From the NCBI GenBank assembly GCA_009773735.1, contig WSYG01000001.1, positions 41,897-105,896 of the forward strand: DNA of 64,000 nucleotides, given 5' to 3'. The notes beneath the pieces were generated by a model. It was not told where the DNA came from. It saw only the letters and a program-made list of their open reading frames with translations, and did no database searches. This document shows, piece after piece, positions 52,530 to 61,402 of this stretch. The translations under genes and the position numbers were made by a program. Source of the DNA: Erysipelotrichaceae bacterium (GTDB lineage Bacteria > Bacillota_I > Bacilli_A > Erysipelotrichales > Erysipelotrichaceae). The number at the start of each line of letters is the position of its first letter. The stretch's first letter is position 1.

Positions 52530-52972
52530 ATAAGATCACCCCTTTTCTTTGGTTTGATCATCAAGCCAAAGAAGCTGTAGATTTCTATGTTTCCATATTT
52601 CCAAACGCTAAGATCATCGATGAATCTTCCAATAGTGACGATATTCAATCCATATCATTCGAGTTGTTCAACCAACGTTTCATAGCCTTCAATGGAGGAC
52701 CTTACGCAAGTTTTTCCCCAGCGATTTCGATGTATGTCGACTGTGAAAACCAAGAAGAAGTAGATTCCTATTGGGATAGACTAGCCGTTGGAGGCAAGAT
52801 TGAACAATGCGGATGGCTTAGTGATAAATATGGTCTCACTTGGCAGATCATTCCTAATATCTTGTTTGATTGTTTAAATCATCCTGATCCGATCAAAGCT
52901 CAAAAAGCCATGGATGCGATGTTGAAGATGACTAAAATTAATGTGAATGAACTCTTAGATGCAATAAAATAA
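52526..52972 (+). CDS. VOC-superfamily (PhnB-like) protein 2
   Basis: The 148-residue protein starts KITPFLWFDHQAKEAVDFYV and has FIAFNGGP and GLTWQIIPN, typical of the PhnB-like 3-demethylubiquinone methyltransferase-fold group. It overlaps the first VOC gene by ATGA and is a distant relative of it. No catalytic function is proven for this group. Confidence 0.82.
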   Translation: MNKITPFLWFDHQAKEAVDFYVSIFPNAKIIDESSNSDDIQSISFELFNQRFIAFNGGPYASFSPAISMYVDCENQEEVDSYWDRLAVGGKIEQCGWLSDKYGLTWQIIPNILFDCLNHPDPIKAQKAMDAMLKMTKINVNELLDAIK

Positions 52973-52993
52973 GGATGTCGAAAGACATTCTTA
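52971..52993 (+). terminator. Hairpin after the VOC genes
   Basis: AAGGATGTC and GACATTCTT pair (one G-U) around a GAAA tetraloop, beginning at the stop codon. The following T content is low, so it may be a weak terminator. Confidence 0.55.
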
Positions 52994-53051
52994 TTCGTAT
53001 ACAAAACAATAAGCTAACCTGCAGTCGACTATTTACCCAGACATATTCACA

Positions 53052-53074
53052 TATGTTATAGTTTCTATAGCATA
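53052..53074. promoter_or_regulatory. Palindrome over the promoter region of the ADP-ribosylglycohydrolase gene
   Basis: TATGTTATAG-TTT-CTATAGCATA has ten-base arms with one mismatch. It lies 14 bases before the start codon, covering candidate -10 boxes, and so looks like a repressor site. The regulator is unknown. Confidence 0.55.
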
Positions 53075-53087
53075 TAAGGAGAAACCT

Positions 53088-54419
53088 ATGTTAGAACACC
53101 ATGCGTGGATACATTTTGCCCCTGAATTGGTTTTGGAATGGAAGCAAGCACAAGACGAAGGCAGAGATGTCAAACTTTTACGTGCCATATGTGAAGAGGT
53201 CGCAAAGCGAAGCATCACTGAAAATAAAACAGAAGTCGCTATAGCCATAAAGGCTCAGTTAGATAATGCCCCTATGATCAAAGGCTACCCTTTTATCGAA
53301 CCATCTGATTATCCAGGAATCCAATCCGCAAAACCCAATAGAAGACATAAGTTTTCAGTACAGCTGTCTGATGAAATCTTGTTTGATAAAATTAAAGGAG
53401 CTTGGATAGGACGCATCAGTGGTTGTTTATTGGGTAAACCTGTTGAAGGATGGCTCAGCAAGGATTTAAACAAACTGCTTAAAGACAGTGCAAATTATCC
53501 CATGGACAGATACATCAAACTAAGTGAGTTAACCCCGGAGTGGGTCAAAAAAGCAGATCCTACTCGCGCATGGGCAGATACACTGACAGGTTTTGCGCCG
53601 ATCGATGATGATACCAATTACACTGTTTTAGCATTAAAGCTGGTTCAAACTTATGGTAAAGATTTTAGACCCAATGATGTTTTAGAAGCTTGGTTGACAT
53701 GGATGCCCATGCTGGCGACATGTACTGCTGAACGTGTTGCCTACCGAAATGCTTCAATGGGATTATTGGCTCCCGAAACCGCAACCACCATGAACCCCTA
53801 TCGTGAATGGATTGGGGCTCAAATCAGAGCTGATTTCTTTGGATATATCAATGTTGGTGATCCTGATCTAGCGGCTGAAATGGCTTTTAGAGACGCCAGT
53901 ATTTCGCACATCAAAAATGGGATCTATGGTGAAATGTTGATGGCTGCCATGATTGCAGCAGCTGCCGTTAGTGATGATCTTTTGACCATCATCGAAGCAG
54001 GACTAGATGAGATTCCTGCTCGCTGTCGTTTACGCGGAGACATCCAGGCAGTTTTAAGTCATCATAGAGAACAAAAATCTTATGATGAAACGATTGCCTT
54101 GATCCATAAACTTTATGACGAAACAAGTGGCCATGGATGGTGTCATACCAATCCCAATGCGATGATCGTAGTTACAGCATTGTTGTATGGAAACAAGGAT
54201 TTCTCAAAGAGCTTAGGAATGTCTGTTCAAGCAGGATTTGATACAGACTGTAATGGAGCAACCCTAGGTTCACTACTAGGCATGTTGTTGGGAGCTCAAA
54301 GTATCCCAGACGAATGGATCCAGCCTCATCAAAATACCTTAGCAACCTCATTGATTGGTTTCAATAGTGTCACTGTGGATGAGTTGGTACAAGAAACGCT
54401 ATCTATACTCAAAAAATAA
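53088..54419 (+). CDS. ADP-ribosylglycohydrolase family protein
   Basis: The 443-residue protein has the DraG-type fold from about residue 100: KGAWIGRISGCLLGKPVEG, the metal motif PIDDDTNYT (Asp173-175) and the C-terminal AGFDTDCNGATLGSLLG. The first 95 residues are an extra helical segment. Family members remove ADP-ribose from proteins or hydrolyse related compounds; many in carbohydrate loci may act on other glycosides. AAGGAG lies five bases upstream. Confidence 0.85.
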   Translation: MLEHHAWIHFAPELVLEWKQAQDEGRDVKLLRAICEEVAKRSITENKTEVAIAIKAQLDNAPMIKGYPFIEPSDYPGIQSAKPNRRHKFSVQLSDEILFDKIKGAWIGRISGCLLGKPVEGWLSKDLNKLLKDSANYPMDRYIKLSELTPEWVKKADPTRAWADTLTGFAPIDDDTNYTVLALKLVQTYGKDFRPNDVLEAWLTWMPMLATCTAERVAYRNASMGLLAPETATTMNPYREWIGAQIRADFFGYINVGDPDLAAEMAFRDASISHIKNGIYGEMLMAAMIAAAAVSDDLLTIIEAGLDEIPARCRLRGDIQAVLSHHREQKSYDETIALIHKLYDETSGHGWCHTNPNAMIVVTALLYGNKDFSKSLGMSVQAGFDTDCNGATLGSLLGMLLGAQSIPDEWIQPHQNTLATSLIGFNSVTVDELVQETLSILKK

Positions 54420-54440
54420 GACCACTTGGTGGTCTTTTTA
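54418..54440. terminator. Terminator between the ADP-ribosylglycohydrolase gene and ribBA
   Basis: AAGACCAC and GTGGTCTT pair around a three-base loop with T5 on the plus strand. The genes converge on it; ribBA ends just inside. Confidence 0.8.
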
Positions 54441-55634
54441 CTCTTCAAATTTCAACATATGACTTAGTTTATTTTGCTTTGTCTTTAAATAAAGCTCATT
54501 TTTTTCATTATGATTGAGTTGTATTGGAAGTCTCTCAGAGATTTCGATCCCATAACCAGATAAACCTACCAATTTACGAGGATTGTTGGTCATAAGTCGT
54601 AATTGTTTGATGTTTAGATCGGCTAAGATTTGAGCCCCAATTCCATAGTCACGCATATCTGCCGCAAAACCCAACGCAAGATTGGCTTCAACGGTATCTA
54701 GACCTTGATCTTGTAGCGCATAAGCACGAATCTTATTGATCAATCCAATACCACGGCCTTCTTGTCTCATATATAAGAGCACACCTCGGCCTTCTTTTTC
54801 AATCGCTTTCATGGCCGCATCGAATTGTTGACCACAGTCACATCTCAGTGAACCAAACGCATCACCGGTCAAACATTCACTATGTACTCTAATTAAAACA
54901 GGTTCTCCATTGCTGACATCCCCTTTAACCAATGCGACATGATGTTCTTTGGTTAGGGTATTTTCATATCCGATGATCGTAAAGTTGCCATAACGTGTGG
55001 GCATTTTAGCACTGGATGCTCGTTTGATGATCGATTCTCGTTGACGACGATGGGCAATCAAATCTTCGATCTTGATGATCTGTAAGCCTTCTTTTTCTGC
55101 CAATCCAACTAATTCTTCATGATTATAGCGCGTGCCATCTTCATGTGCGATCTCACTGACCAAACCTACAGGTCTTAAATTCGCCAAACGAGCCAAGTCG
55201 ACTGAAGCTTCAATATGACCTACTCTTTTTAAGACACCCCCAAAATGAGCCTGAGTGATGTAGATATGTCCAGGTTGAACAAAATCATTGATTGTAGAAT
55301 TGTAATCTGCCAACTTTTGAATTGTTTTTAGTCGTGCTTTTAGACTTTGATTACCCAATACGCTTTTTTCTTCGATCGATACAGAATTGACAACCAAATA
55401 AGTATGGTCATCTAAACTGGCTTGAAAACCGAGATCTAATAAACGAGATGCCTCCAAAGCCACATGTAAGGTCAAATGACCAACTTGTTCAAACAGAGCT
55501 AAATTATTCGCTGAACCCTTTTCTGCAGCCATGATCAGATGTGCTTTTGACTCAGGCGAATCATCATCCAAAATGATGATGGGGTTACCCATAGTGGTTG
55601 CTTGAATGGCACTGGGAATGGTATTGAATTTCAT
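54438..55634 (-). CDS. RibBA-type protein: GTP cyclohydrolase II with a degenerate RibB half
   Basis: The 398-residue protein joins an N-terminal DHBP synthase-like domain to a C-terminal GTP cyclohydrolase II. The RibA half is intact: zinc Cys254, Cys265, Cys267 (SEC...RCDCG) and [10 protein letters not shown]. In the RibB half, GHIEA (His140) and the SEI Glu161 are kept, but the acidic loop normally DRENEGD reads SPESKAH (26-32) and the usual AADRATT loop is not recognisable. The RibB activity is therefore doubtful. No other riboflavin genes and no FMN riboswitch are nearby. Confidence 0.85.
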   Translation of the reverse strand: MKFNTIPSAIQATTMGNPIIILDDDSPESKAHLIMAAEKGSANNLALFEQVGHLTLHVALEASRLLDLGFQASLDDHTYLVVNSVSIEEKSVLGNQSLKARLKTIQKLADYNSTINDFVQPGHIYITQAHFGGVLKRVGHIEASVDLARLANLRPVGLVSEIAHEDGTRYNHEELVGLAEKEGLQIIKIEDLIAHRRQRESIIKRASSAKMPTRYGNFTIIGYENTLTKEHHVALVKGDVSNGEPVLIRVHSECLTGDAFGSLRCDCGQQFDAAMKAIEKEGRGVLLYMRQEGRGIGLINKIRAYALQDQGLDTVEANLALGFAADMRDYGIGAQILADLNIKQLRLMTNNPRKLVGLSGYGIEISERLPIQLNHNEKNELYLKTKQNKLSHMLKFEE

Positions 55635-55742
55635 TTTGTTCTCCCTATCGTTGATACTTCCATTAAAAGGTTAACGCATATATGATTTGTAATATATAAT
55701 TTTGCCCAAGAATCATTGTTTAACCTAAATCCTATAAGAATA

Positions 55743-55770
55743 AATGCCCAATTAAAACCTGGGCATTTAT
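55743..55770 (-). terminator. Terminator of the ABC exporter gene
   Basis: On the minus strand AAATGCCCA and TGGGCATTT pair around an AT loop, followed by ATTCTTA. Confidence 0.7.
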
Positions 55771-55771
55771 T

Positions 55772-57613
55772 TTAAGATTGATTTATAAGTTCAGCTTCTA
55801 TGTTAACTTCATTTGCCTTGATTTGAGCCTTAAACTGGGTTTCATATAAGTGAGCATACAATCCGTTTAACTTTAGTAATTCTTCATGTTTGCCTTGCTC
55901 AAGCAATACGCCTTTATCAAGCACAATGATGTTGTCAGCCATTAGAATGGTTGATAAACGATGAGCGATTACGATGCTTGTTCGTCCAATCAAGAGAGGT
56001 CCCATAGCTTTTTGGATGTATTCTTCAGATACGGAATCCAAAGACGATGTCGCTTCATCAAGGATAATGATCCTAGGGTTTTTCAATATGACACGGGCAA
56101 TCGATAATCGTTGTTTTTCACCGCCAGATAATTTAATTCCGCGATTTCCAACAATGGTATCATAACCTTCGGGTAAAGTACTGATGAAATCATGAATATA
56201 GGCTGCTTGACACGCTTTGATCATCTCGTCTTGTGTTGCATCTGATTTGCTGTATAAAAGATTGTCTTTGATGGAGGCATTAAACAGATAAGGCTCCTGC
56301 ATTACAATTCCAATGTGTGATCTTAATGATTCTAGTGTCACGTCTTTAATGCTGATCCCATCTACATTCACAATTCCAGATATGACATCATAAAGCCTAG
56401 GGATCAGGTTGGTGATCGTTGTTTTACCGGCACCACTAGGACCCACCAAAGCTGTAATCGTTGAAGGATAAGCTTTAAATGAGATGTCATGCAGGATTGG
56501 TTGATTGACATTATAGGAAAAATTTACATGATCGAATTCGATCAAACCTGCTTGAATGGGTAAATCTATCGCATTGTCTTTATCTTTCACTTCTTGATCT
56601 TGATCCAGGTATTCAAAGATACGGCCAAATAAAGCAAAGGATCTGGTCACATCGATATGAATGTTTGAGAGTTGGGTAACAGGTCCATACAATCGACTCA
56701 ACAACGCAACGAAGGCAATGATGCTCCCTACTGTCAATTCCCCTTGAATCAAAAGATAACCACCATAGAAGTAAACCAACATCGGTCCAATCGTCATAAA
56801 AATCTGAATCGTCATCATAAACCAACGACCCACCAATGATTCACGAAGTTGTAGCTTTATAAGATCTTTATTGGCTTTCTCAAAATGAAGTTTCTCTTGT
56901 CTTTCTTTCGTAAAGATTTTCATCAAAATCAAACCTGAGATACCTAACGTTTCTTGGATGATTTGATTGAGTTCACTGGCTTTTTCCTGTGACTTCAAAG
57001 CAACCTTCCATCTTACTTTCCCTACTTTTCGGGTAGGAAAGATAAATAAAGGCAAGACCACCATACTCAGCAAGGCTAATTTCCAATTCATATTAAACAA
57101 AACCAAGGCCGTGGTCAGTAGAGTAAAGGATGAATTTAGGGCATTGACGATCGTAGAATTAAAAATATCCTGGATCCCATCGATATCGGTACCCATCCGG
57201 GTCGTGATTTCACCAGGTTTAGCCATCGTAAAGAAATTAAGCGACATGCCTTGAAGATGATGATACATTTTGTTTTTAATGTTGAAGATGATGTGTTTTG
57301 AGATCCAAGAATTCAGATAACTTTGACCTACTTGGATCAAGTTGATTAGAATCGTTGTTGAAATCGAAATCATAACTAAGATACCTAGCATTTGGATATC
57401 TTTTTTAGGCAAAGCAACATCAATGATGTTTTTTAGCAAAAGTGACGGAATCAGATTTAAGATCGACATCACCAGAATCATAAAGATCGTCAAACTTAAT
57501 TGAAACATATACGGTTTAAAATGACTTAGGATACGTAAAAGGATCTTCTTTGAGATTTCTGGTGCTTTGTCATTTTCGCTGACATATCGTATTCTGCCTA
57601 AACCTGCTGGCAT
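55772..57613 (-). CDS. ABC-type exporter (fused membrane and ATPase domains)
   Basis: The 613-residue protein has six spanning segments in residues 35-330 and a C-terminal ATPase with GPSGAGKTT, LSGGEKQRLS, IIILDEATSSLD and AHRLS. It works as a dimer or with a partner half-transporter to export lipids, drugs or peptides. It stands alone, downstream of two GntR-type regulators. GGAGG lies eight bases before the ATG. Confidence 0.9.
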   Translation of the reverse strand: MPAGLGRIRYVSENDKAPEISKKILLRILSHFKPYMFQLSLTIFMILVMSILNLIPSLLLKNIIDVALPKKDIQMLGILVMISISTTILINLIQVGQSYLNSWISKHIIFNIKNKMYHHLQGMSLNFFTMAKPGEITTRMGTDIDGIQDIFNSTIVNALNSSFTLLTTALVLFNMNWKLALLSMVVLPLFIFPTRKVGKVRWKVALKSQEKASELNQIIQETLGISGLILMKIFTKERQEKLHFEKANKDLIKLQLRESLVGRWFMMTIQIFMTIGPMLVYFYGGYLLIQGELTVGSIIAFVALLSRLYGPVTQLSNIHIDVTRSFALFGRIFEYLDQDQEVKDKDNAIDLPIQAGLIEFDHVNFSYNVNQPILHDISFKAYPSTITALVGPSGAGKTTITNLIPRLYDVISGIVNVDGISIKDVTLESLRSHIGIVMQEPYLFNASIKDNLLYSKSDATQDEMIKACQAAYIHDFISTLPEGYDTIVGNRGIKLSGGEKQRLSIARVILKNPRIIILDEATSSLDSVSEEYIQKAMGPLLIGRTSIVIAHRLSTILMADNIIVLDKGVLLEQGKHEELLKLNGLYAHLYETQFKAQIKANEVNIEAELINQS

Positions 57614-57654
57614 TGTTACACCTCCAGTGGGTATACCTTATCCATACTACGAGG

Positions 57655-57671
57655 GGATGATTTGATCATCC
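57655..57671. promoter_or_regulatory. Palindrome upstream of the ABC exporter gene
   Basis: GGATGAT-TTG-ATCATCC has perfect seven-base arms. It lies 42 bases upstream of the exporter start and 54 bases after the end of the second GntR gene. A GntR-type operator is possible. Confidence 0.45.
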
Positions 57672-57696
57672 TTTCTAATTCCATTAAGTCATCAAG

Positions 57697-57720
57697 AAAA
57701 ACAAGCAGAAAACTGCTTGG
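57697..57720 (-). terminator. Terminator of the GntR pair
   Basis: On the minus strand CAAGCAG and CTGCTTG pair around TTTT, followed by T5. Confidence 0.88.
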
Positions 57721-57724
57721 TTGA

Positions 57725-58453
57725 TCATTCATCTTGGTCAATTGTAAAATGTAGGTTTTCAGGTAAGATCCAGCACACATCGATTTCAATCAAGCGTTCT
57801 AGACGATCATATGTTTTAACGATCGAATAACAATACGCACTGCCAGTGGGTACATTCAAGAGTTCAGCTTCTTTCTTGCGAAGATTTCCAGCTTCCAGAG
57901 TTCTTTCTGAACGGCTGACTTCTATGTGATACATCGATTCGAATAATGAATAATAAGGTTTGTTGCTTTCAAGCGCATTTTCAAAGTCTGGAAATAAATC
58001 TTGTGGGAAGTAACAATCCATCAAGACTTGAGGGATATCATTGCCAAAATACAAACGACGGGTATACAGGATCTTACTAAAAGGTATCTTGATTCCAATG
58101 TCTTTGGTGATCTTGTGGTCTTTTTTAAGGGCTAAGGTTGTGATGCTTGGGGTTGATCCACTTAAACGAATAATGTCATGTAAAGAAGTAAAATCTCTAA
58201 AAATCAGCTGTGAGACCTTACCATAATTGACTACCCAACTCTGTTGCTTTTGAATCAGATGACTCGCTTTAGTCAATGCAAGATATGCCATCAATACATC
58301 GTTTTCTTCTACTTGAAGTTCATTGGCAAAATCAAAAGATCCGGGCAATTCTGTTCCCTGTAATAGTTCTCCACGCATCATACTTAAACGCAGTTCGATT
58401 TCTATTTGCTGAAAGATCGGTGTCTTTGAGCGTCGATCGATGGTGATGTTCAT
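57725..58453 (-). CDS. GntR/HutC-type regulator with UTRA domain, 2
   Basis: The 242-residue protein has an N-terminal winged helix (SKTPIFQQIEIELRLSMMRG, then LPGSFDFANELQVEENDVLMAY) and a C-terminal UTRA effector domain from about residue 90. The helix-turn-helix departs from consensus and the beta-wing usually reading RGKGTFV is replaced by QQSWVVNYG, so DNA binding may be altered. It overlaps the first GntR gene by ATGA; the two are paralogues. Confidence 0.82.
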   Translation of the reverse strand: MNITIDRRSKTPIFQQIEIELRLSMMRGELLQGTELPGSFDFANELQVEENDVLMAYLALTKASHLIQKQQSWVVNYGKVSQLIFRDFTSLHDIIRLSGSTPSITTLALKKDHKITKDIGIKIPFSKILYTRRLYFGNDIPQVLMDCYFPQDLFPDFENALESNKPYYSLFESMYHIEVSRSERTLEAGNLRKKEAELLNVPTGSAYCYSIVKTYDRLERLIEIDVCWILPENLHFTIDQDE

Positions 58454-59190
58454 CTTTTCTCCTGAGTATAGACCAATTTCAAGTAACGGCCAGGGTAAGT
58501 AGATTGAATAAAAAACAAAGGTTTTTTATGTTGATCTAAATAGGTGCTGCGATAGATATAGGCTGCTTCATGTCGTTCAACTTGAAGCATTTGAGACGAA
58601 AATGATTGAAGATTCTCTACCGAAAAATCATGTTTAGAACTTGTTAGAGGCAATTGATACATGTCTTTAGCCAACAAGGTCAATGGGTAATTGGGGTTGA
58701 TAAATGCTTTATCCAAGTTTGGGAAACTCGAACAAGGCAAGATCAATTCTTGACCATAAACGGGAGTCGTTTGATAAACCGCAGTTAAGATGATTCGATA
58801 CACTAAAGTGCCAGATTCAAGACCTAAATAGGCAAAAGCCATATCATGTTCAGTAATGATCTCAATTAAATTGAGTCTTTTTAATACACCCATCTGGGCA
58901 AATCGTTGTTCTAAATTTTTGATGTTTGAAATGGCCATTTCGGTTTTTGGAACGGTTGTTACATAAGTTCCTTTGCCCCTTATTCTTGAGATCAATTTTT
59001 CTTGGGTCAAAACAGAATAAGCCTGCTTAACAACGATGTTGCTGATTCCAAATTGAGTACAGATGTCTTCATCGGTTGGCAACTGATCATCATGCTTTAA
59101 AACTTGATCTGTGATGGCCTTTTTAATGCACGAAACCAATTGCTGATAAATGGGTTGTTTTGAGGTTTTATTGATGTGTAGGTAAAACAT
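58450..59190 (-). CDS. GntR/HutC-type regulator with UTRA domain, 1
   Basis: The ATG at 59190 gives 246 residues beginning MFYLHINKTSKQPIYQQL. The winged helix is canonical (LPTDEDICTQFGISNIVVKQAY, wing IRGKGTYV), and a UTRA ligand domain follows. UTRA domains bind small effectors such as sugar phosphates or amino acids. The mRNA is probably leaderless (see promoter). A longer reading would cross the promoter and is rejected. Confidence 0.88.
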   Translation of the reverse strand: MFYLHINKTSKQPIYQQLVSCIKKAITDQVLKHDDQLPTDEDICTQFGISNIVVKQAYSVLTQEKLISRIRGKGTYVTTVPKTEMAISNIKNLEQRFAQMGVLKRLNLIEIITEHDMAFAYLGLESGTLVYRIILTAVYQTTPVYGQELILPCSSFPNLDKAFINPNYPLTLLAKDMYQLPLTSSKHDFSVENLQSFSSQMLQVERHEAAYIYRSTYLDQHKKPLFFIQSTYPGRYLKLVYTQEKR

Positions 59191-59196
59191 AGTGTA

Positions 59197-59218
59197 ATTA
59201 TACCAAAAAATAGTATAA
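59197..59218 (-). promoter_or_regulatory. Extended -10 promoter and inverted repeat of the GntR pair
   Basis: On the minus strand TGGTATAAT (extended -10, TATAAT at 59202-59197) ends six bases before the ATG, which puts the start site on or next to the start codon. The -10 lies in an inverted repeat TTATAC...GTATAA (59198-59218) that could be an autoregulatory site. Confidence 0.6.
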
Positions 59219-59242
59219 AAAGATGACATTTATCATCTTTTA
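59216..59242 (-). terminator. Terminator of the glycerate kinase gene
   Basis: On the minus strand AAAAGATGA and TCATCTTTT pair around a six-base loop and a T run follows. It separates glycerate kinase from the GntR promoter. Confidence 0.75.
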
Positions 59243-59274
59243 GAGGGTTTATTGATTTATCTATACACCAAGCC

Positions 59275-60417
59275 TTACTTAAATTTCTTGATTTGATGAA
59301 GTAATCTCATGGTATTCTCCACCGCTAATTCCATATTCTTAGGGCCATCTGCCAAAGCTTCTTCAAGGCTAAATACACCTGGGACGATCCCAAAAACACT
59401 GCTTACACCACTTTTATACAATGGATGCAGATCTCCACTGATCTTGCCCGCAAAGACAATAACAGGTACTTTATGTTGCTTGGCTTTTTTAGCGATACCG
59501 ACGATTGTTTTTCCATAAGATGTCTGTTCATCGAGACTGCCTTCACCTGTCAACACCAAAGATGCTCCCTTTAAGAGCGTTTCAAATTGGGTCAATTGTA
59601 AGACAGTGTTGATGCCTGATGAGAGTTGAGCATTTAGGACGGCGATGAAAGCTGACCCAAGTCCTCCAGCAGCCCCTGCACCTGGTATAGAATCGACTTC
59701 TTTCTTCAGGGTTTTCTTTAGGATCGAAGCATAGTGTTTAAGATTTTTATCAAGGATCTCGACCATTAATAGATCAGCTCCTTTTTGCGGACCATAAACA
59801 ACACTAGCACCTTTAGAACCTGTTAATGGATTCATGACATCACAGGCAATTGTAAGTTCCACATCATTGATTCTAGGATCTAATTTTGAAATGTCGACAC
59901 TCGCCAACTGATTGAGAAAACCACCGCCTAAACGAAGTTCATGTTGATTTTTATCTGTAAATTTAACCCCTAAAGCACTCAACATTCCAGCTCCCCCATC
60001 ATTGGTAGAACTGCCACCCAAACCGATAATCAAACGTTTTGGCTTCAAATCGAGTGCTGCTTTGATAAGTTGTCCAACGCCATAAGAAGTCGTCGTAAAA
60101 GGATTGCGTAAGGCTTTGGGGACCAAGTGTAAACCACATGCCTGTGCGATTTCTACCACCGCAGTTTCATGATCGCCCAAAAGACCATAGGATGCTTGAA
60201 CCTGTTCACGTAAAGGACCCATAACCATAATTGAAAACATGGATCCATTGGTACTCTTGATTAGTGAAGACAAGAGTCCTTCTCCACCATCCGACATAGG
60301 TAAATGTATAATTTCAGCATCAGGAAAAACTTTCCGTATGCCTCTTTCCATACTTTGGCAGACAACGGAAGCATTCATGCTTTCTTTAAATGAATCAGGA
60401 GCACATATGATTTTCAT
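59275..60417 (-). CDS. Glycerate kinase (GarK/GlxK family)
   Basis: The 380-residue protein phosphorylates glycerate to 2- or 3-phosphoglycerate with ATP. It begins KIICAPDSFKESMNA, and has IIGLGGSSTNDGGAGML and LTGEGSLDEQT, both diagnostic. It is a single-gene unit with an extended -10 (TGTTATAAT, 60483-60478) about 60 bases upstream. The GntR pair downstream may respond to a related metabolite; this is inference. Confidence 0.92.
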   Translation of the reverse strand: MKIICAPDSFKESMNASVVCQSMERGIRKVFPDAEIIHLPMSDGGEGLLSSLIKSTNGSMFSIMVMGPLREQVQASYGLLGDHETAVVEIAQACGLHLVPKALRNPFTTTSYGVGQLIKAALDLKPKRLIIGLGGSSTNDGGAGMLSALGVKFTDKNQHELRLGGGFLNQLASVDISKLDPRINDVELTIACDVMNPLTGSKGASVVYGPQKGADLLMVEILDKNLKHYASILKKTLKKEVDSIPGAGAAGGLGSAFIAVLNAQLSSGINTVLQLTQFETLLKGASLVLTGEGSLDEQTSYGKTIVGIAKKAKQHKVPVIVFAGKISGDLHPLYKSGVSSVFGIVPGVFSLEEALADGPKNMELAVENTMRLLHQIKKFK

Positions 60418-60601
60418 GGATACTCATCTTTCCTAGGGATTAAAAGCTTTTTATTCTGTTACTTATGTTGCCATAATATTATAACATCAAATAAAATATA
60501 TTTAGGTCAAGTAAAGCTCAATTTGGCCAAATACAGACTAAAAAACCAGCTTATTTATGTTTTAATTCATTTTTAGTACAAGATAACTTTATAAATAAAG
60601 T

Positions 60602-61357
60602 CTATTTAATCGGGATTTCTTTTAATAATCGTTCATTGAAGAAATCATCGATAAGCTTTAGTATATCCTGATTAAGCCGATCATCATCAAGTAAACGATG
60701 CATGACGCCTGCAATCACAAGCAATAACTTCATTTCATGAGGTACTTTAGCATAAGCATTCTCACTGCTTCTGATGGGGATCGTTTCATCATCACTGCCA
60801 TGAAGAAATAAAACTGGAACATCGACTTTTCCGATTGAATCTCTACATAGCGCGATAATACTTCTAAAAACTGGAGAGAAACTTGTGGGTAATGGTGGAT
60901 AGTTTGATGATAAATTAGTTCTAGGTTTCTTTATGATTGTTCGGGCAACATTTTTTGCAGCCCCTTTTACGTTTTGCAGTGATAAATATTCAAATGCCGG
61001 AGCCAATAAAACAAGCCGTTCAACCGAATACAAGGTCGATAAATATGTCGCAATGACACCACCCATCGAAAATCCAATCAGCCACACTTTTCTCTCTTGA
61101 GCAATAAGTTGTGCTAAGCCATCTTCTGCCCTTTGTAACCATTGTTGCGGATCGGTATCATTAGGATCCCTTTGATCAAAAAGCTCGACACAGACAACCT
61201 TATGACCTAAATCTTCAAAGTACATTTTAAGCGGTAAAAACTCAACCGTTTTTCTGACCCCAAAACCATGGACACAGTAAATGACCGGAAGTTTTGCCTC
61301 ACGTCTTGATTTTAACCATGCTTTGATTCTCAAAATCCACTTTTGCATATGGTTCAT
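60602..61357 (-). CDS. Alpha/beta hydrolase
   Basis: The ATG at 61357 gives 251 residues and has GAGGGG three bases upstream. The fold is a serine esterase: oxyanion HGFG, nucleophile Ser in IGFSMGGV, acid Asp in HGSDDETIP and His in GVMHRLLDD. It is probably a carboxylesterase or monoacylglycerol lipase-like enzyme. No signal peptide is visible. It lies 45 bases downstream of the metallophosphoesterase gene. Confidence 0.82.
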   Translation of the reverse strand: MNHMQKWILRIKAWLKSRREAKLPVIYCVHGFGVRKTVEFLPLKMYFEDLGHKVVCVELFDQRDPNDTDPQQWLQRAEDGLAQLIAQERKVWLIGFSMGGVIATYLSTLYSVERLVLLAPAFEYLSLQNVKGAAKNVARTIIKKPRTNLSSNYPPLPTSFSPVFRSIIALCRDSIGKVDVPVLFLHGSDDETIPIRSSENAYAKVPHEMKLLLVIAGVMHRLLDDDRLNQDILKLIDDFFNERLLKEIPIK

Positions 61358-61402
61358 TATCCCCTCGCATATTACTTCATGTATCAATCTCTTAAAAGTA
61401 CC

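Noticed and set aside
55635-55742. FMN riboswitch upstream of ribBA
   Set aside because: None of the conserved RFN segments (for example AGGGCAGGG-like or GAATTCCC-like) is present.
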